Origin: JACVRW01 sp963819635
Lineage (GTDB): Bacteria > Actinomycetota > Thermoleophilia > Solirubrobacterales > Thermoleophilaceae
NCBI GenBank assembly: GCA_963819635.1
Contig: CAWFWX010000006.1
Span: forward strand, 329,358-393,357
Direction of reading: 5' to 3'
DNA length: 64,000 nt
Positions 20,392-28,799 of the stretch are shown here, piece by piece (position 1 is the first letter of the stretch; every line of letters begins with the position of its first letter). The position numbers and the translations under genes were made by a program. The notes below the pieces were generated by a model. The model made no database searches and was not told where the DNA came from. It saw nothing but the letters and a program-made list of their open reading frames with translations.

Positions 20392-22064
20392 TCGGCCAGC
20401 GCGAGCCTGGGGCCGAGGCACGAGCAGGCCGCTTCCCCGGGCCGCCGCTGATCCCCGACCTCAACGCGATCCAGCGCGAGCACGGCTGGCTTCCGCGCGA
20501 GGAGCTCGTGAGGCTGTCGCGCGAACGGCGCCGCCCGCTGTACGAGATCGAGGGCCTGATCTCGTTCTATCCGCACTTCCGCACCGAGCCGCCCCCCGAG
20601 ACGGAGATCGCCTGCTGTCACGACCTGGCCTGCTGGCTGCACGGCTCCGGGGAGCGGATCGCGGCTCTGCACGCGGAGCACGACTCGAACCCGGGTGTCG
20701 AGCTCCGCGAGGTGTCGTGCATCGGCCGCTGCGACCGGGCGCCCGCCGTCTCCACGGAGACGGAGCTGCGGCGCACGGACGTCCAGCGCGCGAACGACCC
20801 GTATGCGGTCGACGCGCGCGATTACCGGGTGCTGCGGAGCGCCCTCGCACGCGAGCTCGACACGGGTGAGCTGGTCGCGGAGCTTCAGGAGTCCGGACTG
20901 CGCGGCATGGGCGGCGCGGGCTTCCCGACCGGGAAGAAGTGGGAGCTCGTCGCGAACCAGGAGGCCGAGCCGAAGTACGCGATCTGCAACGCCGACGAGT
21001 CCGAGCCCGGCACGTTCAAGGACCGTCAGATCCTGGCCGAGCAGCCGCACCTCGTGCTCGAGGGACTGGTGCTCGGGATGCTCGCCACGGGTTGCCGCGA
21101 GGGCTGGGTCTTCATCCGCCACGAGTACGAGCCGGAGGAGGAGGTGCTGCGCGAGGAGCTCGAGCGGCTCCGCGGACTCGGCCTGCTCGACCAGGCGGGT
21201 CTCGCGGTGGACATCTTCACCTCCCCCGGCGGCTACATCCTCGGCGAGGAGTCCGCGCTGCTCGAGTGCATGGAGGGCCACCGCGGCGAGCCGCGCAACA
21301 AGCCGCCCTTCCCGGGCATCGCCGGGCTGTGGGGCAAGCCGACGCTGATGAACTCGGTCGAGACCTTCGCCCACGTGCCGGTGATCGCCGAGCGCGGCGC
21401 CGAGTGGTGGAAGTCGCAGGGCGTGAACGGCGGGACCGGGCTGAAGTTCTTCGCGGTCTCGGGCCACGTCGAGAAGCCGGACGTGTACTGCGTGCCGATG
21501 GGGACGACGGCGCGGGAGCTGATCGACCTGGCGGGCGGCGTGAGCGAGGGGCGCGAGCTGTTGGCGTTCCAGCCCGGCGGCGCGTCGTCGAACTTCCTCG
21601 GGCCGGACCAGCTCGACGTCCCCCTGGACTTCGACCCGCTGGCCGAGGCGGGGTCGATGCTCGGCTCGGGCGCCCTCGTGGCGATCGCCGAGGGCACCGA
21701 CCTGCTCGCCGCCGCCACGAACGTCCTGCGGTTCTTCAGAAACGAGTCGTGCGGGAAGTGCGTCCCCTGCCGCGTCGGGTCGACGAAGGCGCACGCGATC
21801 CTCACCGAGCTGCTCGAGTCCGGAGGCGGCGCCGACGACGTGGACGACCGGATCCTCGAGCTCGAGAAGACGATGCGCCTCACCTCGATATGCGGCCTCG
21901 GCCAGGTCGCCCTCGGCCCGGCGATCAGCGTTCTGGGGCTGAAGCGAGGCGGCACCGAGGCGCGCCCTCACCCGCGGCCCGCGCGACCGCCCGACCAAGC
22001 GGCCGGCTCGACCGACGGCGACCGCGCTCCGGAGAGCGCCCCGCCCGGCGGCGATCCCTCCTGA
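20388..22064 (+). CDS. fused NuoE/NuoF-like NADH-oxidising subunit of formate dehydrogenase
   Basis: 558 aa from GTG 20388, overlapping the fdhA stop by 4 nt. The N-terminal NuoE-like thioredoxin-fold domain has 2Fe-2S ligands in ACCHDLACWLHG and SCIGRCDRAP. The NuoF-like part has GMGGAGFPTGKKWELV (FMN/NADH site), CNADESEPGTFKDR, YILGEESALLECMEG, and the 4Fe-4S ligands ESCGKCVPCRVG with the distal Cys in SICGLG. It transfers electrons between formate dehydrogenase alpha and NAD. The E-F fusion matches the beta subunit of soluble FDHs. The C-terminal tail is Pro/Ala-rich. Confidence 0.92.
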   Translation: MIGQREPGAEARAGRFPGPPLIPDLNAIQREHGWLPREELVRLSRERRRPLYEIEGLISFYPHFRTEPPPETEIACCHDLACWLHGSGERIAALHAEHDSNPGVELREVSCIGRCDRAPAVSTETELRRTDVQRANDPYAVDARDYRVLRSALARELDTGELVAELQESGLRGMGGAGFPTGKKWELVANQEAEPKYAICNADESEPGTFKDRQILAEQPHLVLEGLVLGMLATGCREGWVFIRHEYEPEEEVLREELERLRGLGLLDQAGLAVDIFTSPGGYILGEESALLECMEGHRGEPRNKPPFPGIAGLWGKPTLMNSVETFAHVPVIAERGAEWWKSQGVNGGTGLKFFAVSGHVEKPDVYCVPMGTTARELIDLAGGVSEGRELLAFQPGGASSNFLGPDQLDVPLDFDPLAEAGSMLGSGALVAIAEGTDLLAAATNVLRFFRNESCGKCVPCRVGSTKAHAILTELLESGGGADDVDDRILELEKTMRLTSICGLGQVALGPAISVLGLKRGGTEARPHPRPARPPDQAAGSTDGDRAPESAPPGGDPS

Positions 22065-22065
22065 C

Positions 22066-23353
22066 ATGACCGCGCGCGAGGGGCGCGAGTTCTTCACCGT
22101 CAAGACGGTCTCGGAGGCGCTGACCGGCTTCCGGCCCGAGCGGCGCACGCCCGTCGAGACGATCTCGCTCGACGCCGCGCTCGGCCGCGTCCCGGCCGAG
22201 GCGATCACCGCCCCGCACGCCCTGCCCGGCTTCGCGCGCGCGACGGTCGACGGCTTCGCCGTCCACGCCGCGGACACGTACGGCGCCTCGGAAGGGCTGC
22301 CGAGCTACCTGGAGCTCGCCGGCGAGGCCCGGATGGGCCGCCCTCCCGAGATCGAGGTCCGGACGGGCACCGCGGTCGCGATCGCCACCGGCGCGCCGCT
22401 CCCACCGGGCGCCGACGCGGTTCTGAAGCTCGAGCACACACAGGCCGCGACAGCGGAGCTGCTCGAGGTGCTGCGTCCCGTCACACCGGGCGAGGGAATG
22501 GTGCGCGCCGACGAGGACGCGGCACCCGGCGCCGAGCTCGTCCCCGCCGGCCGGCCGCTGCGCCCGCAGGACCTGGGAATGCTGGCCGCCGCGGGAATCG
22601 CGCAGCTCCCCGTGCATGCCCGCCCGCGGGTGACGATCGTCTCGACGGGCGACGAGCTGGTGCCGGCGACCAGCGCCTCGGCGCTCATCCGTCGGCCAGG
22701 TCCGCGACTCCTCCGCCCCCGCCCTCGCCGCCATGACTCGCGAAGCGGGCGGCGACCCCCACTTCGCCGGCATCGTGCCGGACGACCGCGACGCACTCGC
22801 CCAGACGCTCCGCGCAACCCTCAACGTAAAGGGGTCAGACCCCTTTCGGAGGGTGGTCGAGGGTTCGTTACGCGGGTGTGACGTCCTCGTCGTCTCCGCC
22901 GGCTCCTCGGTCGGCGCGCGCGATGAGACCGCTGCCGCCATCGCCTCGCTTGGCGAGCCGGGGATCTGGTGCCACGGCCTGGCCTTCCGGCCGGGCAAGC
23001 CGACGCTGCTCGCCGACTGCGGCGGGGTGCCGGTCATCGGCCTGCCCGGTAATCCGCGCTCGGCGCTGGTCGTCTTCCGGCTGATCGGAATGCCGATCGT
23101 GCGCCTCGTGGGTGGCTGCACCGAGCCGCCGCCGGAGCCGACCGTCCGCGCGCGCCTCGCACGCGACCTTCCGTCCGCCGCGGGCCGGCTCGACATCGTT
23201 CAGGTGCGCGTGAACGGCGGCGAGGCGGAGCCGCTCTTCGGCAGCTCGTCGCTGCTCTCGATTCTCACGGCAGCCGACGGGTACGTGGTGGTCCCGGAGG
23301 CCGCCACCGGGCTGGCCGCGGGAGCCGACGTCGAGGTGACTCTGTACCGCTAG
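22066..23353 (+). CDS. moeA: molybdopterin molybdenumtransferase MoeA, first copy (one frameshift)
   Basis: ~428 aa. It inserts molybdate or tungstate into adenylylated molybdopterin. Recognisable parts: FARATVDGFAVHAADTYG, GTAVAIATGAPLPPGADAV, VRADEDAAPGAELV, PRVTIVSTGDELVP. After a frame change at ~22690 come MTREAGGDPHFAGIVPDD, LVVSAGSSVGARDET, GLAFRPGKPTLLAD and VIGLPGNPRSALV. A 19-bp palindromic element sits inside the gene (22828-22846). ATG 22066 is immediately after nuoEF. Downstream, GYD and a second MoeA continue the block. Confidence 0.9.
22828..22846. repeat. palindromic element inside moeA
   Basis: A perfect 19-bp inverted repeat AAAGGGGTC-A-GACCCCTTT in the moeA coding sequence, read in frame as part of NVKGSDPFRR. 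Same core as the elements at 13786, 41173 and 48767. MoeA homologues do not normally carry this peptide at that position. Confidence 0.85.
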
Positions 23354-23367
23354 CCGAAGGGGACGCG

Positions 23368-23694
23368 ATGCCGCTCTATCTGTCGAAGTTCAGCTACACG
23401 CCGGAGACCTGGGCCAGGCTGGTCGAGAACCCCGAGGACCGCCGCACGGCCGCTCAGTCGTACATCGAGTCGGTCGGCGGCAAGCTCCACGGGTTCTGGT
23501 ACGCCTTCGGCGCGCACGACGGCTACACCCTCTGGGAGGCCCCCGACAACGTGTCCATGGCCGCGGTTGCGCTGGCGATCGGCAGCGGCGGTGCGCTGAG
23601 CTCGCTCGACACGACCGTCCTCCTCACCGTGGACGAGACGCTGGATGCGCTGCGCGCGGCGAAGGAGGTCGGATACCGATCGCCCGGTGAGTGA
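23368..23694 (+). CDS. GYD-domain small protein
   Basis: 108 aa: MPLYLSKFSYTPETWARLVE and ESVGGKLHGFWYAFGAHDGY, with the eponymous G-Y-D-like HDGY and the ferredoxin-like dimeric alpha-beta fold expected of the GYD family. The family has no settled function. It lies between two moeA genes, 14 bp after the first and overlapping the second by 4 nt. This suggests a role tied to the Mo/W enzymes or cofactor, which is inference. Confidence 0.8.
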   Translation: MPLYLSKFSYTPETWARLVENPEDRRTAAQSYIESVGGKLHGFWYAFGAHDGYTLWEAPDNVSMAAVALAIGSGGALSSLDTTVLLTVDETLDALRAAKEVGYRSPGE

Positions 23695-25607
23695 TGGCCC
23701 GCGCCGCGCCGTTCATCCACGACCGCCCTGCCGCCGAGGCGCTCGCCGCCTGGGAGGAGGCCTGCGCCGAGGCGGGCTGTCCGGAGCGGGTCGAGACGGT
23801 GCGCTTGCCGCTCGATCAGGCCGTGGGGCGCGTGACGGCCGAGCCCGTCTGGGCGAGGACCTCGTCGCCGCCGTTCGACGCGGCCGCGATGGACGGCATC
23901 GCCGTTCGCGCCGCCGACACCGCCGGCGCGAGTGAGACCACGCCGGTGCGGCTCGAGGCGGGCGCGTTCGAGGTGGTCGACACCGGCGATCCGGTCCCGG
24001 GCGATTTCGATGCCGTCGTCATGCGCGAGGACGTCCACGAGCACGACGACGCCGTCGAGCTTCGCGCCGCCGCGGCGCCGTACCAGCACGTGCGCTCCAT
24101 CGGCGAGGACGTGAGCGCCGCGGAGCTGCTGCTGCCCTCCGGCCACCGCCTGCGGCCGGTTGACGTGGCGGCCGCCGGCGCCGCCGGCGCGACCGAGCTC
24201 GTGGTCCGGCGCCGGCCGGTCGTGACCGTGATCCCGACCGGCGACGAGCTCCGGCCGGTCGGCTCGGAGCTCGGCGAGGGCGAGCTCCCCGACACGAACT
24301 CCGTGATGCTCGCCGCGCAGGCCGAGGCAGCCGGCTGCGAGGCCCACCGGTTCGAGATCACGCGCGACGTGCCCGAGGAGATCGCCGCGGCCGTCCGCGC
24401 CGCCGCCGCGCGATCGGACCTCGTCATCGTGATCGCCGGGTCGAGCGCCGGCCGCGACGACCACACCGCCGCGGTGGTCGCGGAGGTGGGGACGCTGGCG
24501 GTCCACGGCGTCGCGGTCAGGCCCGGACACCCGGTCGTGCTCGGGGTCGCCGGCCGCACCCCCGTGCTGGGCGCGCCGGGCTACCCCGTGTCGGCCTCGC
24601 TCACCTTCGACATCTTCGCCGCGCCCCTGCTCGCGCGGCTCGAGGGCGCGCCGCCGCCGGAGGCGCCCACCGTGGAGGCGCGCCTCGCGCGCAAGCTGGC
24701 GTCGACCATGGGGATGGACGACTGGGTGCGGGTGCGGCTCGGGCAGGTGGACGGCCGCCTCGTGGCGACCCCGCTTCCGCGCGGCGCCGGCGTCCTCACC
24801 TCGCTGGTGCGTGCCGACGGTCTGCTCGTCGTCCCCGCCGCGCTCGAGGGCCACCACGCCGGGGAGGAGGTCACGGTCCGCCTGCTTCGCGGCGTCGGCG
24901 AGATCGAGCGGACGATCGTCGTGACCGGCTCGCACGACCTCGTGCTCGATCTGGCGGCGTCGGCATTACGGGAGCGTGACCCGCGCGTGACGCTCGCGTC
25001 GTCGAACGTCGGCTCGCTCGGCGGGCTGACGGCGCTGCGGGATGGGCTCTGCCACGTCGCCGGGTCACACCTGCTCGATCCCGACACGGGCGAGTACACG
25101 CTGCCGTACCTGGAGCGGCTGCTCCCCGGCCGCGACGTCGCCGTGGTCCGGCTCGTGCACCGCGACCAGGGGCTGATCGTCGCGCCCGGCAACCCGACGG
25201 GCGTGACCGGCATCGAGGACGTGGCGCGGCGCGGGCTCCGCTACGTCAACCGCCAGCGCGGAGCGGGCACCCGCATGCTCCTCGACCACGAGCTCGCGGA
25301 GCGCGACATCGAGCCCGAGACGATCGACGGCTACCGGCGCGAGGAGCACACCCACCTGGCGGTCGCCGCCGCCGTCGCGGCCGGGCGCGCCGACTGCGGC
25401 CTCGGCGTGCTGGCGGCCGCGCGCGCATTCGGGCTCGACTTCGTGCCCGTGGCGAAGGAGCCGTACGACCTGGTGCTGATGCAGCACACCCTCGAGGACG
25501 AGCTGCTGGCGCCGCTGTGGGAGCTGCTCGAGTCGGACGACTTTCGCCGCGCCGTCACCGACCTCGGCGGCTACGACACGTCCGAGATGGGCCGGCGAAT
25601 CCTGTGA
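23691..25607 (+). CDS. MoeA fused to a periplasmic-binding-protein-like (PBP) domain
   Basis: 638 aa. MoeA part (~1-400): SSPPFDAAAMDGIAVRAADT, FEVVDTGDPVPGDFDAVV, PVVTVIPTGDELRPVGSEL, VIVIAGSSAGRDDHTAAV, AVRPGHPVVLGV, LGAPGYPVSASLTF. The C-terminal ~220 aa is a PBP/LysR-substrate-like domain: VVTGSHDLVLDLAASALRE, SSNVGSLGGLTALRDGLCHV, GSHLLDPDTGEYTLPYLERL, RYVNRQRGAGTRMLLDHEL, ADCGLGVLAAARAFGLDFVP. Such fusions may sense or deliver the oxyanion. GTG 23691 or ATG 23694 overlaps the GYD stop. Last gene of the Mo/W block. Confidence 0.9.
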   Translation: MMARAAPFIHDRPAAEALAAWEEACAEAGCPERVETVRLPLDQAVGRVTAEPVWARTSSPPFDAAAMDGIAVRAADTAGASETTPVRLEAGAFEVVDTGDPVPGDFDAVVMREDVHEHDDAVELRAAAAPYQHVRSIGEDVSAAELLLPSGHRLRPVDVAAAGAAGATELVVRRRPVVTVIPTGDELRPVGSELGEGELPDTNSVMLAAQAEAAGCEAHRFEITRDVPEEIAAAVRAAAARSDLVIVIAGSSAGRDDHTAAVVAEVGTLAVHGVAVRPGHPVVLGVAGRTPVLGAPGYPVSASLTFDIFAAPLLARLEGAPPPEAPTVEARLARKLASTMGMDDWVRVRLGQVDGRLVATPLPRGAGVLTSLVRADGLLVVPAALEGHHAGEEVTVRLLRGVGEIERTIVVTGSHDLVLDLAASALRERDPRVTLASSNVGSLGGLTALRDGLCHVAGSHLLDPDTGEYTLPYLERLLPGRDVAVVRLVHRDQGLIVAPGNPTGVTGIEDVARRGLRYVNRQRGAGTRMLLDHELAERDIEPETIDGYRREEHTHLAVAAAVAAGRADCGLGVLAAARAFGLDFVPVAKEPYDLVLMQHTLEDELLAPLWELLESDDFRRAVTDLGGYDTSEMGRRIL

Positions 25608-25618
25608 GGAGCCCGGCA

Positions 25619-26176
25619 CTAGCGCGGGATCGGGGCGCGCCGCGGGGGCGGCGGGCGGCCGGTCGCCGACGCGCGGGCCTCGACCGCGCGCAGCTCGGCG
25701 CGCTCGGCGCGCTCGAGCACCGGCCCGGATCCGAGGTTGATCTCGACCAGCCGCGCCGCCGCGGACGCCGCCGCCTCCGCGAACACCACGCCGGTCAGCG
25801 CGTCGCCCCGCACGGCCTCCGAGGAGGAGCGGGCGACCGAGGCGCCTAGCTCCGCGACCTCGGCGGCCAGCTCGGCCACGTGCGCCGGCGGCTCGCTCGC
25901 GGCCGCCAGCGCCAGCCGGCGCTCCTCGGGCGTCCGCGCCTCGAGCACCGGCGCGTAGGAGGTGAGCTCGAGATCGGCGAGCCTCAGCGCCCGGGCCCGC
26001 AGCTCGCTCGCCTGCTCCGCCGCCTCATCGACCGACCCGATCCGCGCAGCCATCTCGACGAGCGCCGCCGCAAGCCCGGCGCCGACCGCGGCCGAGCTTC
26101 CGCCGCCCGGCGCCGGCGTCGACTCCGCCACGCTCTCGAGGAACGCCTCGAGCGGCTGGTTGCCGAGCTCCGACAC
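25619..26176 (-). CDS. formiminotransferase-cyclodeaminase (FTCD_C) family protein
   Basis: 185 aa from GTG 26176 (VSELGNQPLEAFLESVAEST). It has the family's PAPGGGSSAAVGAGLAAALVEM glycine-rich signature and a long helical bundle. Stand-alone FTCD_C proteins are methenyl-THF cyclohydrolase/cyclodeaminase homologues, so a folate C1 role is possible. The Arg/Pro-rich C-terminus is short. Divergent from the PhyH gene with 19 bp between starts. Confidence 0.8.
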   Translation of the reverse strand: MSELGNQPLEAFLESVAESTPAPGGGSSAAVGAGLAAALVEMAARIGSVDEAAEQASELRARALRLADLELTSYAPVLEARTPEERRLALAAASEPPAHVAELAAEVAELGASVARSSSEAVRGDALTGVVFAEAAASAAARLVEINLGSGPVLERAERAELRAVEARASATGRPPPPRRAPIPR

Positions 26177-26195
26177 GCGCCGGTACCGTACCGGC

Positions 26196-27080
26196 GTGGC
26201 GACCGTGACTCGACCGCCGGCTGCCTTCGACGACGTCACCGGCGAGCAGATCGCGAGCTTCAGGCGCGACGGCTTCCTGATCGTCGAGGAGGGACTGGTG
26301 CCGCTGCCCGCCGTGGAGGTCCTCAGGGAGCGCTTCGCCGCGATCTTCGACGGCGACTACGCCACCGGCATCGCGCCCGACGAGGTGAACTGGAAGCGCG
26401 GTCGCGACCGCGACGACGTGACGCGCCAGATCTGCAACGGCTGGCGCGCCGACGACCTGATCGCCGCACAGGTGCTCAGCGAGACGACCGGCCGCATCGC
26501 AGCAAAGCTCGGCGGCTACCGCGGCACGCGCATGCTCCAGGACAACTGCCTCTGGAAGCCGCCCGGCACGAAGTCGCTCGGCATGCACCAGGACGGCTCC
26601 TACGCCGGCTACCTCTCCCCGCCCGAGATGATCACCTGCTGGGTGGCGCTCGACGAGACGTTCGCCCAGGGCGGCACGATCGAGTACGTGCGCGGATCGC
26701 ACCTGTGGCCGAAGGCGCCGCCCGACCGCGGCAGCTTCCACGCGCCCGACGACTGGCTGGCGCCCGTCGGCAAGGCGGCTCCCGAGGGAGCCGAGATCGA
26801 GCGCGTGCCCGTGGTGGTGAAGCCGGGCGGCTGCGCGTTCCATCACTCGCTCACCTTCCACGGCTCCGGGCCGAACGAGTCGACCGTCGAGCGGCGCGCC
26901 CTCGTCTCCCACCTCATCCCGGTGGAGACGCGCTTCCATCCCACGAACACCGACGTCGTCTACTCCCGCTACCGCCGGCGAGGCGATCTGTCCATGGACG
27001 AGTCGTTCTTCCCCGTCCTCTGGGACGAGGACGGCGGCAGGTCGAGCTGGCTGGCGGAACTGCCGGCGCTTGACATGTGA
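26196..27080 (+). CDS. phytanoyl-CoA dioxygenase (PhyH) family Fe(II)/2-oxoglutarate oxygenase
   Basis: 294 aa from GTG 26196. FRRDGFLIVEEGLVPL is the usual PhyH opening. LQDNCLWKPPG is followed by the iron ligands HQDGSY (HxD) and a distal His in HHSLTFHGSGPN, with Arg residues nearby for 2-oxoglutarate (VERRALVSH). WVALDETFAQGGTIEYVRGS is conserved in the family. It probably hydroxylates a small metabolite; substrate unknown. The stop overlaps a putative ArsR operator. Confidence 0.85.
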   Translation: MATVTRPPAAFDDVTGEQIASFRRDGFLIVEEGLVPLPAVEVLRERFAAIFDGDYATGIAPDEVNWKRGRDRDDVTRQICNGWRADDLIAAQVLSETTGRIAAKLGGYRGTRMLQDNCLWKPPGTKSLGMHQDGSYAGYLSPPEMITCWVALDETFAQGGTIEYVRGSHLWPKAPPDRGSFHAPDDWLAPVGKAAPEGAEIERVPVVVKPGGCAFHHSLTFHGSGPNESTVERRALVSHLIPVETRFHPTNTDVVYSRYRRRGDLSMDESFFPVLWDEDGGRSSWLAELPALDM

Positions 27081-27092
27081 CCATTTGGTCAC
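27077..27092. promoter_or_regulatory. putative ArsR-family operator
   Basis: GTGACCAT-TTGGTCAC is a near-perfect 16-bp inverted repeat placed 13 bp before the ATG of the ArsR-SRPBCC gene and overlapping the preceding stop codon. Its position fits autoregulation; it is inferred from symmetry alone. Confidence 0.55.
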
Positions 27093-27105
27093 CTATCCTC
27101 TCGGC

Positions 27106-27879
27106 ATGGACGATGTGTTCAGGGCCCTCGCAGACCCCACGCGCCGCGGCCTGCTCGACGAGCTCTTCAAGGAGGACGGGCAGACCCTGACCGCCCTCGA
27201 GGAGCGCCTGCCGATGTCGCGCTTCGGCGTGATGAAGCACCTGAAGGTGCTCGAGGAGGCGAACCTCGTGGTGACCAAGCGCCGCGGCCGCGAGAAGCTC
27301 CACTTCCTGAACCCCGTCCCGATCCGGCTCGTCCACGACAGGTGGGTGAGCAAGTACGCAGAGCCCTGGGCCGCCGCGCTCACCGGGCTCAAGAGAACCC
27401 TGGAGGACAGGACGATGGAAAAGGTGTTCGAGATCTACATCAAGACGACCCCCGAGCGGCTCTGGGAGGCGATCACCGAGCCCGAGCTGCGCAAGGAGTA
27501 CAACTTCGGCGTCGGCGTCGTATCCGACTGGACGAACGGGTCGAGCTACACCTCGGTGCACGACGGGGTCGACGGCGCCCTCGGCGAGGGCGAGAACCTC
27601 GAGGTCGATCCGCCGCACCGGCTGGTGCAGAGCTTCACCGCTCTCTGGAGCGAGGAGGTCAAGGCCGAGGGACCGTCACGGGTCACCTGGGAGATCGAGC
27701 AGATCGAGGACTCCTGCCGGCTGACCGTCACGCACGACCAGCTCCGCGAGGGCGCGAACTCCGAGCTCTACGGCGGCTGGCCGATGATCCTCTCGGGCCT
27801 GAAGACGCTGCTCGAGACCGGCGGAACGCTCACCACGCCCGGCTCGCTGCAGTACTCGGGGGCGGGCGCCGATGGGTGA
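27106..27879 (+). CDS. ArsR-family HTH regulator fused to an SRPBCC/AHSA1 domain
   Basis: 257 aa from ATG 27106. Residues 1-100 are a winged helix: MDDVFRALADPTRRGLLDEL, TLTALEERLPMSRFGVMKHL (recognition helix), VTKRRGREKLHFLNPVPI. Residues ~105-250 are an AHSA1/SRPBCC ligand-binding fold: KVFEIYIKTTPERLWEAITE, ending GWPMILSGLKTLLETG. Separate ArsR and SRPBCC genes are usually adjacent; here they are one polypeptide, so the ligand domain probably gates DNA binding. The downstream gene overlaps by 8 nt. Confidence 0.88.
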   Translation: MDDVFRALADPTRRGLLDELFKEDGQTLTALEERLPMSRFGVMKHLKVLEEANLVVTKRRGREKLHFLNPVPIRLVHDRWVSKYAEPWAAALTGLKRTLEDRTMEKVFEIYIKTTPERLWEAITEPELRKEYNFGVGVVSDWTNGSSYTSVHDGVDGALGEGENLEVDPPHRLVQSFTALWSEEVKAEGPSRVTWEIEQIEDSCRLTVTHDQLREGANSELYGGWPMILSGLKTLLETGGTLTTPGSLQYSGAGADG

Positions 27880-28261
27880 GCTCGACTTCCTGGTCGGGGA
27901 GTGGGACATCGAGATCCCGCTCCCCGATGGGACGGTCCACGGCCACACGACGGTCGAGCGCCTGGGCGAGTTCCTCGTCCAGCGCACGACCGTCGAGCCT
28001 CCCGAGTTCCCGGACAGCGTGTCCGTGATCGGAGGCGGCGAGTCGCACTACTTCGACTCCCGCGGCGTCGCGCGCGTCTACGACTCGCGCGTGGAGGGCC
28101 GGACCTGGACGCTTTCGCGCGCCGATGAGGACTTCCACCAGCGCTTCATCGGCGAGCTCGCCCAGGACGGGCGGGCGGTGGAGGGACGATGGGAGCTCTC
28201 GAACGACGAGGGCGCCGCCTGGGAGCACGACTTCGACATGAACCTCCGCCGGACCGGCTAG
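27872..28261 (+). CDS. DUF1579-like / lipocalin-type hypothetical protein
   Basis: 129 aa: MGELDFLVGEWDIEIPLPDG resembles the 'F..G.W.....' start of the DUF1579/heme-binding lipocalin-like families. It continues as beta strands (VSVIGGGESHYFDSRGVARV, RTWTLSRADEDFHQRF) and ends DFDMNLRRTG. It overlaps the ArsR-SRPBCC gene by 8 nt and is likely co-expressed with it. Function unknown. Confidence 0.65.
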   Translation: MGELDFLVGEWDIEIPLPDGTVHGHTTVERLGEFLVQRTTVEPPEFPDSVSVIGGGESHYFDSRGVARVYDSRVEGRTWTLSRADEDFHQRFIGELAQDGRAVEGRWELSNDEGAAWEHDFDMNLRRTG

Positions 28262-28797
28262 AGCGACAGCTGCACGCCCCACGAGCGCGCCTGGCGAGCG
28301 AGGCGTTCGTGCATCAGGTCCGCATCCGCCTCGAGCTGGATGCGCTGCGCGTTGCCGCGTGCGGCCAGGTGGCGCTTGTAGGCGGCGTTCGCGTACAGCG
28401 TCGCGAGCGTGTACGCCGCGTGGCCGAGCGAGGCGGGCCTGAAGGCCGGCACGAGGCCGAGCCGTGAACGGCTGCCCACGCAGTTGCGCCCGCCGGGTCC
28501 GGGCAGGAACAGCCCGCTGCGGCGCGCGAGCCAGAGCGCGCAGAGGATGTCGGAGGGCTGGTCGACGGCCGTGATGAGCAGGCTGCCGGGGTCCGTCCTC
28601 GGATCGAGTATCAGCCTGAGGGCGACCTCGTCGAAGCGCTCGGCCGCCGGAGGCCCGGGCTCGCCGCTCCGCTCGACGGGCAGGCGCTCCAGGCATCCGC
28701 GTGTGAGCACGGCCCAGCGCTCGGGCTCCCGCCGCGTGCGCGCGTAGCCGGGAAGGAGCTCCCGGCACGAGGTCTGGAGATCGGCGGCGGTCTCCAC
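28258..28797 (-). CDS. short phosphoenolpyruvate-carboxylase-like protein lacking catalytic motifs
   Basis: 179 aa. The middle resembles a slice of PEP carboxylase: GSLLITAVDQPSDILCALWL parallels the PEPC 'YIISMT..SDVL.V' strand-helix, ARRSGL follows, SRLGLVPAFRPASLG parallels 'VVPLFET..DL', and AAYKRHLAARGNAQRIQLEA parallels 'Y..HL...G..QEVMLGYSDS'. The catalytic GYSDSNKD segment is replaced by ADADL and no FHGRGG motif is present. At under a quarter of normal PEPC length it is unlikely to be a carboxylase. It is 2 bp downstream of the malyl-CoA-lyase-like gene, so co-translated; a structural or regulatory role is inferred. Confidence 0.6.
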   Translation of the reverse strand: METAADLQTSCRELLPGYARTRREPERWAVLTRGCLERLPVERSGEPGPPAAERFDEVALRLILDPRTDPGSLLITAVDQPSDILCALWLARRSGLFLPGPGGRNCVGSRSRLGLVPAFRPASLGHAAYTLATLYANAAYKRHLAARGNAQRIQLEADADLMHERLARQARSWGVQLSL

Positions 28798-28799
28798 GG

